Below are positions 25,963-34,389 of a stretch of DNA of 45,428 nucleotides, one piece after another. Origin of the DNA: Streptomyces sp. MH60 (GTDB lineage: Bacteria; Actinomycetota; Actinomycetes; Streptomycetales; Streptomycetaceae). The notes under the pieces were generated by a model. That model saw only the letters and a list, made by a program, of their open reading frames with translations. It had not been told where the DNA came from and did not search any database. Location: NCBI RefSeq assembly GCF_002939385.1, contig NZ_MULI01000061.1, positions 1 to 45,428 of the forward strand, read 5' to 3'. Position 1 is the stretch's first letter. Each line of letters opens with the position of its first letter. The position numbers and the translations under genes were made by a program.

Positions 25963-26430
25963 ATGTACGGCTACGACCAGACCGCGGGCCAACAGCAGCA
26001 GCAGTACGCCCCGCCGCAGCAGCCGATGGGCGGCGGATACGGGCAGCAGCCGCCGCTGTACCCCGAGCCGTCCCCGCCCTCGCTCGCGGACGCGGTGCGC
26101 GCCTTCACCACCGGCCAGATGTCCGCCGAGGACTTCCAGCAGATCTTCGCGACCTCGAAGGTCTACTGCCCCCGCGGCGACAACCCCGGCTTCCTCGCGC
26201 TGCACAACACCCAGCAGCCGGTGATCCCGATGTTCACCGGGCTGAAGGAGCTGCGCCGGTACGCGGGCAAGGAGTCGAAGTACTTCGTGATCACCGGCGC
26301 GGAGGTGATCGACCTGCTGCCGACCGGCTACGGCTTCGTCCTGGACATGGAGGGCGAGCACCGGATGGTGTTCGACGCGAAAGCCGTCGAACAGATGGTC
26401 GATTTCGCCATGCGCCGCATGTACGGCTAG
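25963..26430 (+). CDS. SseB-like family protein
   Basis: A 155-residue protein. The first 35 residues are Gln/Pro/Gly/Tyr-rich and disordered. The rest matches the SseB N-terminal domain: LADAVRAFTTGQMSAEDFQQIFATSKVYCPRGDNPGFLALHN, VIPMFTGLKELRRYAGK, ITGAEVIDLLPTGYGFVLD. SseB was named for serine-sensitivity enhancement, but its molecular role is unknown. A TTACTC repeat lies just before the ATG and there is no Shine-Dalgarno, so translation may be leaderless. Divergent from the acyl-CoA dehydrogenase gene, 149 bp apart. Confidence 0.8.
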   Translation: MYGYDQTAGQQQQQYAPPQQPMGGGYGQQPPLYPEPSPPSLADAVRAFTTGQMSAEDFQQIFATSKVYCPRGDNPGFLALHNTQQPVIPMFTGLKELRRYAGKESKYFVITGAEVIDLLPTGYGFVLDMEGEHRMVFDAKAVEQMVDFAMRRMYG

Positions 26431-26456
26431 AGAGCACCGGCGAAGAGATGTCCGTG

Positions 26457-26484
26457 AGCCCGGAGGGAATGCCCTCCGGGCTTT
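26457..26484 (+). terminator. Rho-independent terminator after the sseB-like gene
   Basis: A perfect 11-bp stem AGCCCGGAGGG/CCCTCCGGGCT with AATG loop, followed by TT. Compact and U-tailed, the most classical terminator in the window. Confidence 0.85.
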
Positions 26485-26495
26485 CGTGGTTCCAG

Positions 26496-26525
26496 GTGAC
26501 AAGAAGTTCAATGCTCAACTAAAGT
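26496..26525 (+). promoter_or_regulatory. Pirin gene promoter with embedded operator
   Basis: GTGACA (26496-26501), an 18-bp spacer and TAAAGT (26520-26525) match a housekeeping promoter. A dyad AGTTCAATGCTCAACT (26505-26520, 10 of 16 symmetric, AGTTNA arms) fills the spacer, where a MarR-like repressor would block polymerase. Confidence 0.5.
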
Positions 26526-26553
26526 GGGGCGCACGCCGCCCGAGGAGGCCGAC

Positions 26554-27531
26554 ATGCCCGCCGTGACCGTCGAGAACCCGTTGACGCTGCCCCGCGTATC
26601 CGCGACCGCCGACGCGGTCGCCCGTCCCGTGCTCACCGTCACGACCGCGCCCAGCGGTTTCGAGGGCGAGGGCTTCCCGGTGCGCCGCGCGTTCGCCGGG
26701 ATCAACTACCGCCATCTCGACCCGTTCATCATGATGGACCAGATGGGTGAGGTGGAGTACGCGCCCGGCGAGCCCAAGGGCACGCCCTGGCACCCGCACC
26801 GCGGCTTCGAGACCGTCACCTACATCGTCGACGGGATCTTCGACCACCAGGACTCCAACGGTGGCGGCGGCACCATCACCAACGGCGACACCCAGTGGAT
26901 GACGGCCGGCTCGGGCCTGCTGCACATCGAGGCGCCGCCGGAGCAGCTGGTGATGTCGGGCGGTCTCTTCCACGGACTCCAGCTGTGGGTGAACCTGCCG
27001 GCCAAGGACAAGATGATGGCCCCCCGCTACCAGGACATCCGCAGCGGCAGCGTCCAGCTGCTCACCTCCCCCGACGGCGGCGCGCTGCTGCGCGTCATCG
27101 CCGGTGAGCTGGACGGGCACGAGGGCCCCGGCGTCACGCACACGCCGATCACGATGGTCCACGCGACGCTGGCGCCGGGCGCCGAGGTCACCCTGCCCTG
27201 GCGGGAGGACTTCAACGGTCTGGCGTACGTCATGGCCGGGCGCGGGTCCGTGGGCGCCGAGCGGCGTCCGGTCCACCTCGGGCAGACCGCCGTCTTCGGC
27301 GCCGGGGGCTCGCTGACCGTCCGCGCGGACGAGAAGCAGGACGCGCACACCCCCGACCTGGAGGTCGTGCTGCTCGGCGGCCGGCCGATCCGGGAGCCGA
27401 TGGCCCACTACGGCCCGTTCGTGATGAACACCAAGGACGAGCTGATGCAGGCCTTCGAGGACTTCCAGAAGGGCCGCCTCGGCACCGTCCCGGCCGTGCA
27501 CGGCATGTCCGGCGAGGGCCCCGGGGCCTGA
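26554..27531 (+). CDS. Pirin family protein
   Basis: A 325-residue bicupin. The N-terminal cupin carries the metal ligands in WHPHRGFETVTYIVDG and GLLHIEAPPE; the C-terminal cupin is VTLPWREDFNGLAYVMAG. Pirins bind Fe or other metals. Some are quercetinases, others modulate enzymes; in Streptomyces a pirin has been linked to acyl-CoA dehydrogenase and beta-oxidation control, which is notable because the FadE5-like gene lies close by. ATG 26554 is chosen for GAGGAGG 5 nt upstream. Expression is probably controlled by the operator in its promoter. Confidence 0.92.
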   Translation: MPAVTVENPLTLPRVSATADAVARPVLTVTTAPSGFEGEGFPVRRAFAGINYRHLDPFIMMDQMGEVEYAPGEPKGTPWHPHRGFETVTYIVDGIFDHQDSNGGGGTITNGDTQWMTAGSGLLHIEAPPEQLVMSGGLFHGLQLWVNLPAKDKMMAPRYQDIRSGSVQLLTSPDGGALLRVIAGELDGHEGPGVTHTPITMVHATLAPGAEVTLPWREDFNGLAYVMAGRGSVGAERRPVHLGQTAVFGAGGSLTVRADEKQDAHTPDLEVVLLGGRPIREPMAHYGPFVMNTKDELMQAFEDFQKGRLGTVPAVHGMSGEGPGA

Positions 27532-27543
27532 CAGCGCGTCACC

Positions 27544-27576
27544 CGGGCGGGCCGTCCGCACAGGACAGCCCGCCCG
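27544..27576 (+). terminator. Hairpin after the pirin gene
   Basis: Arms CGGGCGGGCCGTCC (27544-27557) and 27563-27576 pair over 14 bp with one mismatch and a 5-nt loop, 12 bp after the pirin stop. Confidence 0.7.
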
Positions 27577-27596
27577 GCGCGTGATCGGGTGAAGGC

Positions 27597-28694
27597 GTGC
27601 AGCTGCTCCCCGGTCCGGTTCGACGGTTCGCCGCCTGGTGCGCCGTCATCCTGCTCGCCAGCGGTGTCGGCTACGTCGCGATCCGGCTCTGCGTCGAGTT
27701 CCGCACCGCGGTGACGCCGGCGCTGCTCGCGCTGCTCGGCACCGCCCTGCTCCGGCCGCTGCACGCGCGGCTGGTGCGGGCCCATGTGCAGCGGTCGCTG
27801 GCCGCCGGGCTGACCTGCGTGGCCGTGCTGGCCGTGGTCGGCGGGGCCGTGTACATCGTGGTCTCCGCGCTCGTCGAGACCGGCGACCAGATCGTCGCCT
27901 CGCTGCGGAACGCGGCCAAGGGCGTCGCCGACCACTTCGGCGCCGCCGGGACCTCGCTGGACGACGTGGCCTCCAACGCGCGCGAGCTGCTGGGCAAGTT
28001 CGGCGGTACGGCCGCCTCGGGCGTGGTGACCGGGATCAGCGTCGTCGGCGAGATGCTGGCCATGGCCGTGCTCGCCCTGCTGCTCGTCTTCTTCTTCCTG
28101 CGCGACTCCGACCAGGCCGTCGGCACCGTGCGCGCCCTCGCCCCGTCCGGCGCCGCCGACACGGTCGAGGCCATGGCCCGGCGGGCCTTCGGGGCCGTCG
28201 AGGGCTTCATGCGGGGCACGACCCTGATCGCCCTCATCGACGCGGTCTGCATCACCGTCGGGCTGCTCGTGCTGCGCGTTCCCGGCGCGGTCGGGCTCGG
28301 GGCGCTGGTCTTCGTCGGCGCCTACATCCCCTACCTCGGCGCGTTCATCTCCGGTGCCGTCGCCGTGCTGGTGGCGCTGGCCGACCGGGGGTTCGTCATC
28401 GCGCTGTGGGCCCTCGGCGTGGTGCTGGCCGTGCAGGTGCTGGAGGGACACGTGCTCCAGCCGATGATCCAGAGCCGGACGGTGCAGATGCACCCGGCCG
28501 TCGTGCTGCTGGCGCTCACCGCCGGGGCGTCGGTGGCGGGCATCCTGGGGATGCTCCTCGCCGTGCCCCTGACCGCGGCGGCGTTCGGGGTCGTGCACGA
28601 GCTCCAGGGGCGTTACGGGGCCTCGGACGCCACCACCGCCTTCTCCGGGCCCGCCGCGGGGCCGGAGCCCTCGTCCGGGTCGGGGGACTCGTAG
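27597..28694 (+). CDS. AI-2E family (PerM-like) membrane permease
   Basis: A 365-residue protein with the AI-2E/UPF0118 pattern: two N-terminal hydrophobic segments, a helical outside stretch (about residues 95-140), then membrane helices with FFFLRDSD, the conserved VGAYIPYLGAFISGAVAVLVAL and the terminal LQPMIQSRTVQMHPAVVLLAL. Members act as exporters of small molecules or Na+/H+ antiporters; the substrate here is unknown. GTG 27597 has a weak GGTGAAG site. The last 82 bp overlap, tail to tail, the convergent SpoIIE-type gene; both proteins end in disordered tails there. Confidence 0.85.
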   Translation: MQLLPGPVRRFAAWCAVILLASGVGYVAIRLCVEFRTAVTPALLALLGTALLRPLHARLVRAHVQRSLAAGLTCVAVLAVVGGAVYIVVSALVETGDQIVASLRNAAKGVADHFGAAGTSLDDVASNARELLGKFGGTAASGVVTGISVVGEMLAMAVLALLLVFFFLRDSDQAVGTVRALAPSGAADTVEAMARRAFGAVEGFMRGTTLIALIDAVCITVGLLVLRVPGAVGLGALVFVGAYIPYLGAFISGAVAVLVALADRGFVIALWALGVVLAVQVLEGHVLQPMIQSRTVQMHPAVVLLALTAGASVAGILGMLLAVPLTAAAFGVVHELQGRYGASDATTAFSGPAAGPEPSSGSGDS

Positions 28695-30790
28695 AGCTCG
28701 TACCAGATGCTCTTGCCCTCGCCGCGCGGGGCGACGCCCCAGGCGTCCGCGAGCAGTTCGACCAGCATCAGGCCGCGTCCGGAGGACGCCATCTCCCCCG
28801 GCCTGCGCTTGTGCGGCAGGTCGTCGCCGTTGTCGGTGACCTCCACCCGGATCCGCCGCTCGCCCGGCTCCCCGGCGACCTCGGCGACGAGCAGCGCGTC
28901 GGTGTCGGTGTGGACCAGGACGTTCGTCAGCATCTCGGAGAGCAGCAGGACCGCCGCGTCCCGCTGCTCCTCGACCGGCCAGTCGTGCAGCAGGTCGCGC
29001 AGGTGCTCCCGGGCGGTGGCGATCCGGGCGGGCTCGGACTGGGCGACCGACAGCATCGTGCGGCGCACCGGCGCCCGGGTCGCGGTGGATTCGCCGCAGC
29101 CGCAGCCCTCGCCCTGTCGGCACAGCAGCACCAGTGCGATGTCGTCCTCCCGGCGGTCGGCCAGCGGCCCGGTGGTGTGGTGCGAGGAGGGGCCGTGCAC
29201 GGCCTGGACCAGCGCGTCGGCCAGCTCCTCCAGGCCGCCGGTGTGCTCCTCCAGGATCACCCGCAGCCGGTGCCAGCCGCTCTGCAGATCATGGCCGCCG
29301 GTCTCGACCAGGCCGTCCGTGCACAGCATCAGGGTGTCCCCGGGTTCCAGGGCGAGCCGTGTCGTCGGGTAGTCGGAGTCCGGGTCGATGCCCAGCGGCA
29401 GTCCGCCCGCCGTGGCGAGGATCAGTGCCGTCCCGTCCGCCATGCGCACCACCGGGTCCAGATGACCCGCGCGGGCGCTCTCCAGGGTGCCGGTGGCGGG
29501 GTCGACCTCGGCGTAGTAGCAGGTCGCGAAGCGCAGGTCGCCGGGGTCGTCCGCGGAGGTGGCGAGGCCGTGGAAGAAGTGGGAGGCGCGGGCCAGCACC
29601 GCGTCGGGGCGGTGCCCCTCGGAGGCGTAGGCCCGCAGGGCGATGCGCAGCTGGCCCATCAGTCCGGCCGCGCGCACGTCGTGCCCCTGGACGTCGCCGA
29701 TCACCAGCGCGAAGCGGCCCCCGGGCAGCGGGATCATGTCGTACCAGTCGCCGCCGACCTGGAGGCCGCCGCCGGTGGGGACGTAGCGCGCGGCGACGTC
29801 CATGCCGGGGATCTCCGGGCCGAGCATGGGCAGCATCGAGCGTTGCAGCCCCTCGGTCAGCTCCCGCTGGTTCTCCGCGGCACCGGCCCGGGACAGCGCC
29901 TGGGCCAGCATCCGGGCCACCGTGGTCAGCACGGAACGCTCGTCCGGCGTGAACGCGACCGGATAGGCGAAGGCGGCCATCCAGGCGCCCATCGTGCGGC
30001 CCGCCACGGTCAGCGGCAGATAGGCCCAGGAGCGGCGGCCGAAGCGCTCGGCGAGCGACCAGGTCATGGGGTAGCGGGACCGGTACTGCTGCGGGGAGGA
30101 GAGGTAGACCGCGCGGCCGGTGCGCACCACCTCCGCCGCCGGGTAGGCGGTGTCCAGGGACATGTCCACGAAGGGGTTGGCCTCGTTCGCGGGCTGCCCG
30201 TGGTGGCCGATGACGGTGAGGCGGTCGCCCGAGACCCCGAACACCGCGAGGCCGTCCGGGGAGAAGCCCGGCATCGACAGCCCGGCCGCCACCCGCAGCA
30301 CCTCCTCGGTGGACCGCGCCTCGGCCAGCGCCCGTCCCGCGTCCAGCAGGAACGCCTCCCGCGAGCGGCGCCACTCCCCGGTGACCGCGCTGCGCCCGGC
30401 GGGCGTGCCCGGCCGCGGTTCGGCGACCTCCTGAAGGGTGCCGATCAGGTCGTACGCCTTGCGGACGGGGTCGAAGGACGGCTTGGAGCGGCTGCGTACG
30501 ACCCGGACGACCTGGCCGTGCTCGTCCATGATCCGGATCCGGACCTCGGCGAGGGTGCCCTCCACGACGGCGAGCTGGACCACGCCGGTGATCTCGTTCC
30601 AGTCCACCGGGTGCAGCCGGGCCCTCACCTGCGCCTCCGTGAGGCATGCCCGTTCCGCGGGCAGCCCGAGCAGGCGGGCGGCCTCCGCGTCCACCGCGAC
30701 CTCACCCGTGGCGGTGTCCCAGTGCCACAGTCCGGTCGCGAGGGCGGCAAGGACGTCCCCCACCTCGGGCAGGGGCTCACCAGTGCGCAT
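28613..30790 (-). CDS. PAS-GAF-SpoIIE phosphatase-HATPase regulator
   Basis: A 725-residue cytosolic signalling protein. The PAS-like domain (about residues 8-125: ALATGLWHWDTATGEVAVD) and GAF (about 145-310) sense a signal. The PP2C/SpoIIE domain (about 335-550) carries metal-binding GGDWYDM, GDVQGHD, TDGLVE and REDDIAL. A Cys-rich linker (CRQGEGCGCGE) leads to an RsbW/SpoIIAB-like ATPase domain (about 580-700: LLSEMLTNVLVHT, VEVTDNG, GRGLMLVELLAD). Phosphatase and kinase modules together suggest control of anti-anti-sigma factors within one polypeptide, as in other Streptomyces regulators. ATG 30790 has GTGGGG upstream. No sigma factor gene is adjacent. Confidence 0.92.
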   Translation of the reverse strand: MRTGEPLPEVGDVLAALATGLWHWDTATGEVAVDAEAARLLGLPAERACLTEAQVRARLHPVDWNEITGVVQLAVVEGTLAEVRIRIMDEHGQVVRVVRSRSKPSFDPVRKAYDLIGTLQEVAEPRPGTPAGRSAVTGEWRRSREAFLLDAGRALAEARSTEEVLRVAAGLSMPGFSPDGLAVFGVSGDRLTVIGHHGQPANEANPFVDMSLDTAYPAAEVVRTGRAVYLSSPQQYRSRYPMTWSLAERFGRRSWAYLPLTVAGRTMGAWMAAFAYPVAFTPDERSVLTTVARMLAQALSRAGAAENQRELTEGLQRSMLPMLGPEIPGMDVAARYVPTGGGLQVGGDWYDMIPLPGGRFALVIGDVQGHDVRAAGLMGQLRIALRAYASEGHRPDAVLARASHFFHGLATSADDPGDLRFATCYYAEVDPATGTLESARAGHLDPVVRMADGTALILATAGGLPLGIDPDSDYPTTRLALEPGDTLMLCTDGLVETGGHDLQSGWHRLRVILEEHTGGLEELADALVQAVHGPSSHHTTGPLADRREDDIALVLLCRQGEGCGCGESTATRAPVRRTMLSVAQSEPARIATAREHLRDLLHDWPVEEQRDAAVLLLSEMLTNVLVHTDTDALLVAEVAGEPGERRIRVEVTDNGDDLPHKRRPGEMASSGRGLMLVELLADAWGVAPRGEGKSIWYELYESPDPDEGSGPAAGPEKAVVASEAP

Positions 30791-30840
30791 TGCCCCACTT
30801 TAAGAAGAGGTGATCGGACGCTGCCACCGCTCGCCGGGGC

Positions 30841-30885
30841 GCCGGAGGGGGCCGGGAGGGGGCCGGGAGGGGGTCGGGAGCGGGC
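30841..30885. repeat. G-rich 11-bp tandem repeat upstream of aspS
   Basis: Four imperfect copies of CCGGGAGGGGG run head to tail. Runs of three to five G every few bases on the + strand could form a G-quadruplex. It sits in the 205-bp gap shared by the SpoIIE-type gene and aspS. Confidence 0.75.
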
Positions 30886-30940
30886 TCGTCGCGCGTCAAT
30901 GCGGAGGAAGGCAGGCGTCGCTGCCCGGTACGCTGGGGTT

Positions 30941-30954
30941 GTTTCACGTGAAAC
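30941..30954. promoter_or_regulatory. parS centromere site (ParB binding)
   Basis: A second perfect GTTTCACGTGAAAC palindrome, 41 bp before the aspS start and 29.8 kb from the first. It is intergenic; ParB binding here could affect the aspS promoter region. Confidence 0.9.
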
Positions 30955-30995
30955 GCGAAACACTTCCCCGATCCGCGAAGGCTGGATGAACGACG

Positions 30996-32759
30996 ATGCA
31001 TCGGTACAGGTCCCACACCTGCGGCGAGCTCCGCTCCTCTGACGTCGGCACCGACGTCCGACTGAGTGGCTGGCTGCACAATCGGCGCGACCTGGGCGGC
31101 ATCCTCTTCATCGATCTGCGCGATCACCACGGCATCACGCAGCTCGTCGCCCGTCCGGGCACCGAGGCGTACGAGGCGCTGGACAAGCTGACCAAGGAAT
31201 CGACCGTTCGGGTCGACGGCCGGGTCGTCTCCCGCGGCGCCGAGAACATCAACCCCGACCTGCCCACCGGCGAGGTCGAGGTCGAGGTGGGCGAGGTCGA
31301 GCTGCTCGGCGCCGCCCAGCCGCTGCCCTTCACCATCAACACCGAGGACGGGGTCAACGAGGAGCGGCGCCTGGAGTACCGCTTCCTGGACCTGCGCCGC
31401 GAGCGCATGCACCGCAACATCATGCTGCGTACGTCGGTCATCTCCTCGATCCGCAGCAAGATGGTGGCCCTGGGCTTCAACGAGATGGCGACGCCCATCC
31501 TCACCGCCACCTCCCCCGAGGGCGCCCGCGACTTCGTGGTCCCCTCCCGCCTGCACGCGGGCCGCTTCTACGCCCTCCCGCAGGCGCCGCAGCAGTTCAA
31601 GCAGCTGCTGATGATCTCGGGCTTCGACCGGTACTTCCAGATCGCGCCCTGCTTCCGTGACGAGGACGCCCGCGCCGACCGTTCGCCGGGCGAGTTCTAC
31701 CAGCTCGACGTCGAGATGAGCTTCGTCGAGCAGGAGGACGTCTTCCGCCCGATCGAGCAGCTCATGACCGAGCTGTTCGAGGAGTTCGGCAACGGCCGCC
31801 ATGTGACCTCGCCGTTCCCGCGGATCCCGTTCCGCGAGGCGATGCTGAAGTACGGCTCCGACAAGCCCGACCTGCGCGCCCAGCTGGAGCTGGTCGACAT
31901 CACCGACGTCTTCGAGGGCTCGGAGTTCAAGGCCTTCGCCGGCAAGCACGTGCGTGCGCTGCCCGTCCCGGACGTCTCGGCGCAGCCCCGCAAGTTCTTC
32001 GACCAGCTCGGCGACTACGCCGTCTCGCAGGGCGCCAAGGGCCTGGCCTGGGTCCGCGTCGGCGAGGACGGCAAGCTGTCCGGCCCGATCGCGAAGTTCC
32101 TCACCGAGGAGAACGTCGCGGAGCTGACCAAGCGGCTCTCCCTGGCCCCCGGCCACGCGGTGTTCTTCGGCGCGGGCGAGTTCGACGAGGTCTCGAAGAT
32201 CATGGGCGCGGTGCGGGTCGAGGCCGCCCGGCGCGCCGGGCACTTCGAGGAGAACGTCTTCCGGTTCTGCTGGATCGTCGACTTCCCGATGTACGAGAAG
32301 GACGAGGAGACGGGGAAGATCGACTTCTCCCACAACCCCTTCTCGATGCCGCAGGGCGGCATGGACGCCCTGGAGAACCAGGACCCGCTGGACGTTCTGG
32401 CCTGGCAGTACGACATCGTCTGCAACGGCGTCGAGCTGTCCTCCGGCGCCATCCGGAACCACGAGCCGGAGATCATGCTCAAGGCCTTCGAGATCGCGGG
32501 CTACGACGCGGAGACCGTCGAGCGCGAGTTCGCCGGCATGCTGCGCGCCCTGCGCTTCGGCGCCCCGCCGCACGGTGGCATCGCCCCGGGCGTCGACCGC
32601 ATCGTCATGCTGCTGGCCGACGAGCCCAACATCCGCGAGACCATCGCCTTCCCGCTCAACGGCAACGCCCAGGACCTGATGATGGGCGCCCCGACCGAGC
32701 TGGACGAGACCCGCCTGCGCGAGCTGCACCTGACGGTCCGCAAGCCGCAGCCGAAGTAG
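30996..32759 (+). CDS. aspS: Aspartyl-tRNA synthetase
   Basis: A 587-residue class II synthetase of the bacterial type. It has an N-terminal OB-fold anticodon-binding domain (about residues 1-110: VRLSGWLHNRRDLGGILFIDLRD), a catalytic domain with motif 1 near 140-170, motif 2 at about 220-236 (FRDEDARADRSPGEFYQLD), an inserted GAD domain (about 285-430) and motif 3 at about 526-538 (GGIAPGVDRIVML). It charges tRNA-Asp. Of the residues that separate discriminating from non-discriminating enzymes, the first (RRDL) is Leu as in discriminating AspRS; the second position is not clear. ATG 30996 lacks a strong ribosome site. A strong hairpin follows the gene. Confidence 0.96.
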   Translation: MHRYRSHTCGELRSSDVGTDVRLSGWLHNRRDLGGILFIDLRDHHGITQLVARPGTEAYEALDKLTKESTVRVDGRVVSRGAENINPDLPTGEVEVEVGEVELLGAAQPLPFTINTEDGVNEERRLEYRFLDLRRERMHRNIMLRTSVISSIRSKMVALGFNEMATPILTATSPEGARDFVVPSRLHAGRFYALPQAPQQFKQLLMISGFDRYFQIAPCFRDEDARADRSPGEFYQLDVEMSFVEQEDVFRPIEQLMTELFEEFGNGRHVTSPFPRIPFREAMLKYGSDKPDLRAQLELVDITDVFEGSEFKAFAGKHVRALPVPDVSAQPRKFFDQLGDYAVSQGAKGLAWVRVGEDGKLSGPIAKFLTEENVAELTKRLSLAPGHAVFFGAGEFDEVSKIMGAVRVEAARRAGHFEENVFRFCWIVDFPMYEKDEETGKIDFSHNPFSMPQGGMDALENQDPLDVLAWQYDIVCNGVELSSGAIRNHEPEIMLKAFEIAGYDAETVEREFAGMLRALRFGAPPHGGIAPGVDRIVMLLADEPNIRETIAFPLNGNAQDLMMGAPTELDETRLRELHLTVRKPQPK

Positions 32760-32779
32760 TCCGCCGACGGCACGCACAG

Positions 32780-32817
32780 GGGCCCGGCACCGGATCGCTC
32801 TCCGGTGCCGGGCCCTT
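32780..32817. terminator. Terminator between aspS and the Uma2 gene
   Basis: A perfect 15-bp stem GGGCCCGGCACCGGA with TCGCTC loop, followed by TT, between the convergent aspS stop and the Uma2 stop. Confidence 0.85.
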
Positions 32818-32825
32818 CGCCGTCG

Positions 32826-33437
32826 TCACACCTGGCCCTGGCCTTCCTCCTGGTAGAGCGGCAGGTTCTGGGTCGAGACGGTCCAGTCGGCGATGGTGAC
32901 GTCCTCGCCGTAGACGAAGTCCTTGCGGGTGGCGTAGCGGGGGCCGTCGGGGGTGGTGTGGATATCGGTGAGGACGGCGCCCTCGCCCGTGCGCGGGTCG
33001 AAGATCGCGTAGACAGGGACGCCCATGAGGGGGTAGTCGCGCGTCTTGGTCACCCAGTCGTTGTCCGGGTTGGAGCGGGAGACGATCTCGACGGCGGCGA
33101 TGAGCGTTCGAGGGTCGAAGGCCCCTTCTCCCTCCATGTCCGCCTCGGCGATCACCATGATGTCGGGGCGGCGCATGATGCCTTCCGGCACCATCTCGAC
33201 ATCCGGCCCGCCCGTGTGCGCCACGATCTCCTCGGGCATGACCCTCTCCAGGCGTTTCCGGAGCCGGAGCGCGGTGAGTTCGTGCGGCCGCACGGGCGAC
33301 ATCATGTCGAGGACGATTCCTTCTTTGGTGATCTCGAACTTGCCGGGGAGGGTGCCGTCCGTGGACTCCACGAAGTCGCGCATGGCCCGGTAGAGGTGGG
33401 AAGCGCCCTGCTGCGCGTTGTCGGGTGCGATGGTCAT
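32826..33437 (-). CDS. Uma2-family (DUF820) PD-(D/E)xK nuclease-like protein
   Basis: A 203-residue protein with the Uma2 core of the restriction-endonuclease-like fold: Asp92 in RRPDIMVIAEAD, Glu117 in AVEIVSRSN and Lys131 in TKTRDYPLMGVPVYAIFDP. These form the D-ExV-K metal site, so it looks active. Uma2 proteins are very common in Streptomyces and cyanobacteria; biological function is not established. ATG 33437 is chosen for GAGGAG 9 nt upstream. It follows the HTH gene by 58 bp on the same strand and may be co-transcribed. Confidence 0.88.
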   Translation of the reverse strand: MTIAPDNAQQGASHLYRAMRDFVESTDGTLPGKFEITKEGIVLDMMSPVRPHELTALRLRKRLERVMPEEIVAHTGGPDVEMVPEGIMRRPDIMVIAEADMEGEGAFDPRTLIAAVEIVSRSNPDNDWVTKTRDYPLMGVPVYAIFDPRTGEGAVLTDIHTTPDGPRYATRKDFVYGEDVTIADWTVSTQNLPLYQEEGQGQV

Positions 33438-33495
33438 GGCGCTCGCTCCTCGTCGTGTGTGCCCACGGGCTCGGGCAAGGATCGTCGAGTTCATG

Positions 33496-34389
33496 CTAGG
33501 CGTCCTCCGGGTGAGGGTGTCGGTGATCGGTTCGGCAGTCGCGGCAGCGCCCGGGATTCGCACTCCGGAAGGCACGGTCGCAGCCGTCGCAGGTCTGGAG
33601 GGGGTGGCGGGACTCGGGAGCGGGTGAGGGCGCGGGCCGGAACGGCGGTGGAGGCGGGAGCTGGGCAGCCAGGCGGTGGGCGAGGAGGGCGGCCGGGCGG
33701 ATCAGGGGTTCGTCCGGCAGGTTCGCGGTCAGGGCGTGGCGTACGGCGGTGGGGGTGACCTCGCGCTCCAGCCAGGCGGCGACGCCGGGTGCGAGGTGTT
33801 CGGCGTCGGTGGCGGACAGGAGCAGACGGGGGTCGTGGCGGCGCAGGCCGGTGAGGACGTCGACGGCTGACTGGAGCAGGGCGGGGGCGGTGCACGACGG
33901 CTGGGGGACGGCGGGGAGGCGCTTGCGTGGCGCGGGCTCGTCGGGGGCCGTGCGCCGCCGGGAGGGCCTGCGGGGGCCCTTCTCTCGGTCGGTGGTGCGG
34001 TGACCGGGCCGGTTGCGGGAGACCGTGCGGGTGACGATCCGGCCGGTGGCGGTCCGCTCGCGGCTGCGGATCAGGTAGCCATGCGATTCCAGATCGTTCA
34101 GGGCGGCGGCGATGCGGGTGGGGCCCTCCGGGAAGCGGGCGGCGAGCGTCTTGATGTCGACGGCGGTGCCCGGCCGGACGGACTGGATGTAGCAGGCCAG
34201 TCCGATCGCGAGCAGGGACAGCTCCCGGTGCTGGGCCAGGTCGTTGCCGATCACCGTGAAGTTCTCGGTGTGGCGGACGTGGTCGTGGGTGACGCCGGCG
34301 AACGGCCTTCCCTCGGGCCCGTCGGGGTGGTTTTTGCGCGCGATGCGGGACTGGGCGGGCAGGGGCGCGCTAGGGTTTTCGGTGTCCAT
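33496..34389 (-). CDS. Winged-helix DNA-binding protein with C-terminal zinc ribbon
   Basis: A 297-residue protein. An N-terminal helical wHTH domain (about residues 40-112: TVIGNDLAQHRELSLLAIGLACYI, AARFPEGPTRIAAALNDLE, GYLIRSRE) resembles replication-initiator-like or DnaD-type HTHs found in Streptomyces accessory regions. A basic Arg/Pro linker, a helical middle part and a CxxC...CxxC zinc ribbon (CDGCDRAF...CRDC) follow. A plasmid- or element-derived regulator is likely, but no target is known. AGGG lies 9 nt before ATG 34389. Confidence 0.7.
   Translation of the reverse strand: MDTENPSAPLPAQSRIARKNHPDGPEGRPFAGVTHDHVRHTENFTVIGNDLAQHRELSLLAIGLACYIQSVRPGTAVDIKTLAARFPEGPTRIAAALNDLESHGYLIRSRERTATGRIVTRTVSRNRPGHRTTDREKGPRRPSRRRTAPDEPAPRKRLPAVPQPSCTAPALLQSAVDVLTGLRRHDPRLLLSATDAEHLAPGVAAWLEREVTPTAVRHALTANLPDEPLIRPAALLAHRLAAQLPPPPPFRPAPSPAPESRHPLQTCDGCDRAFRSANPGRCRDCRTDHRHPHPEDA

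Noticed and set aside
30791..30995. T-box or other tRNA-sensing leader before aspS
   Set aside because: No T-box core sequence or specifier-loop structure; only a G-rich repeat and parS are seen.
27638..31042. 1134-codon plus-strand open frame
   Set aside because: Runs antisense through the SpoIIE-type regulator and out of frame with the AI-2E permease; no recognisable domain, low-complexity composition.
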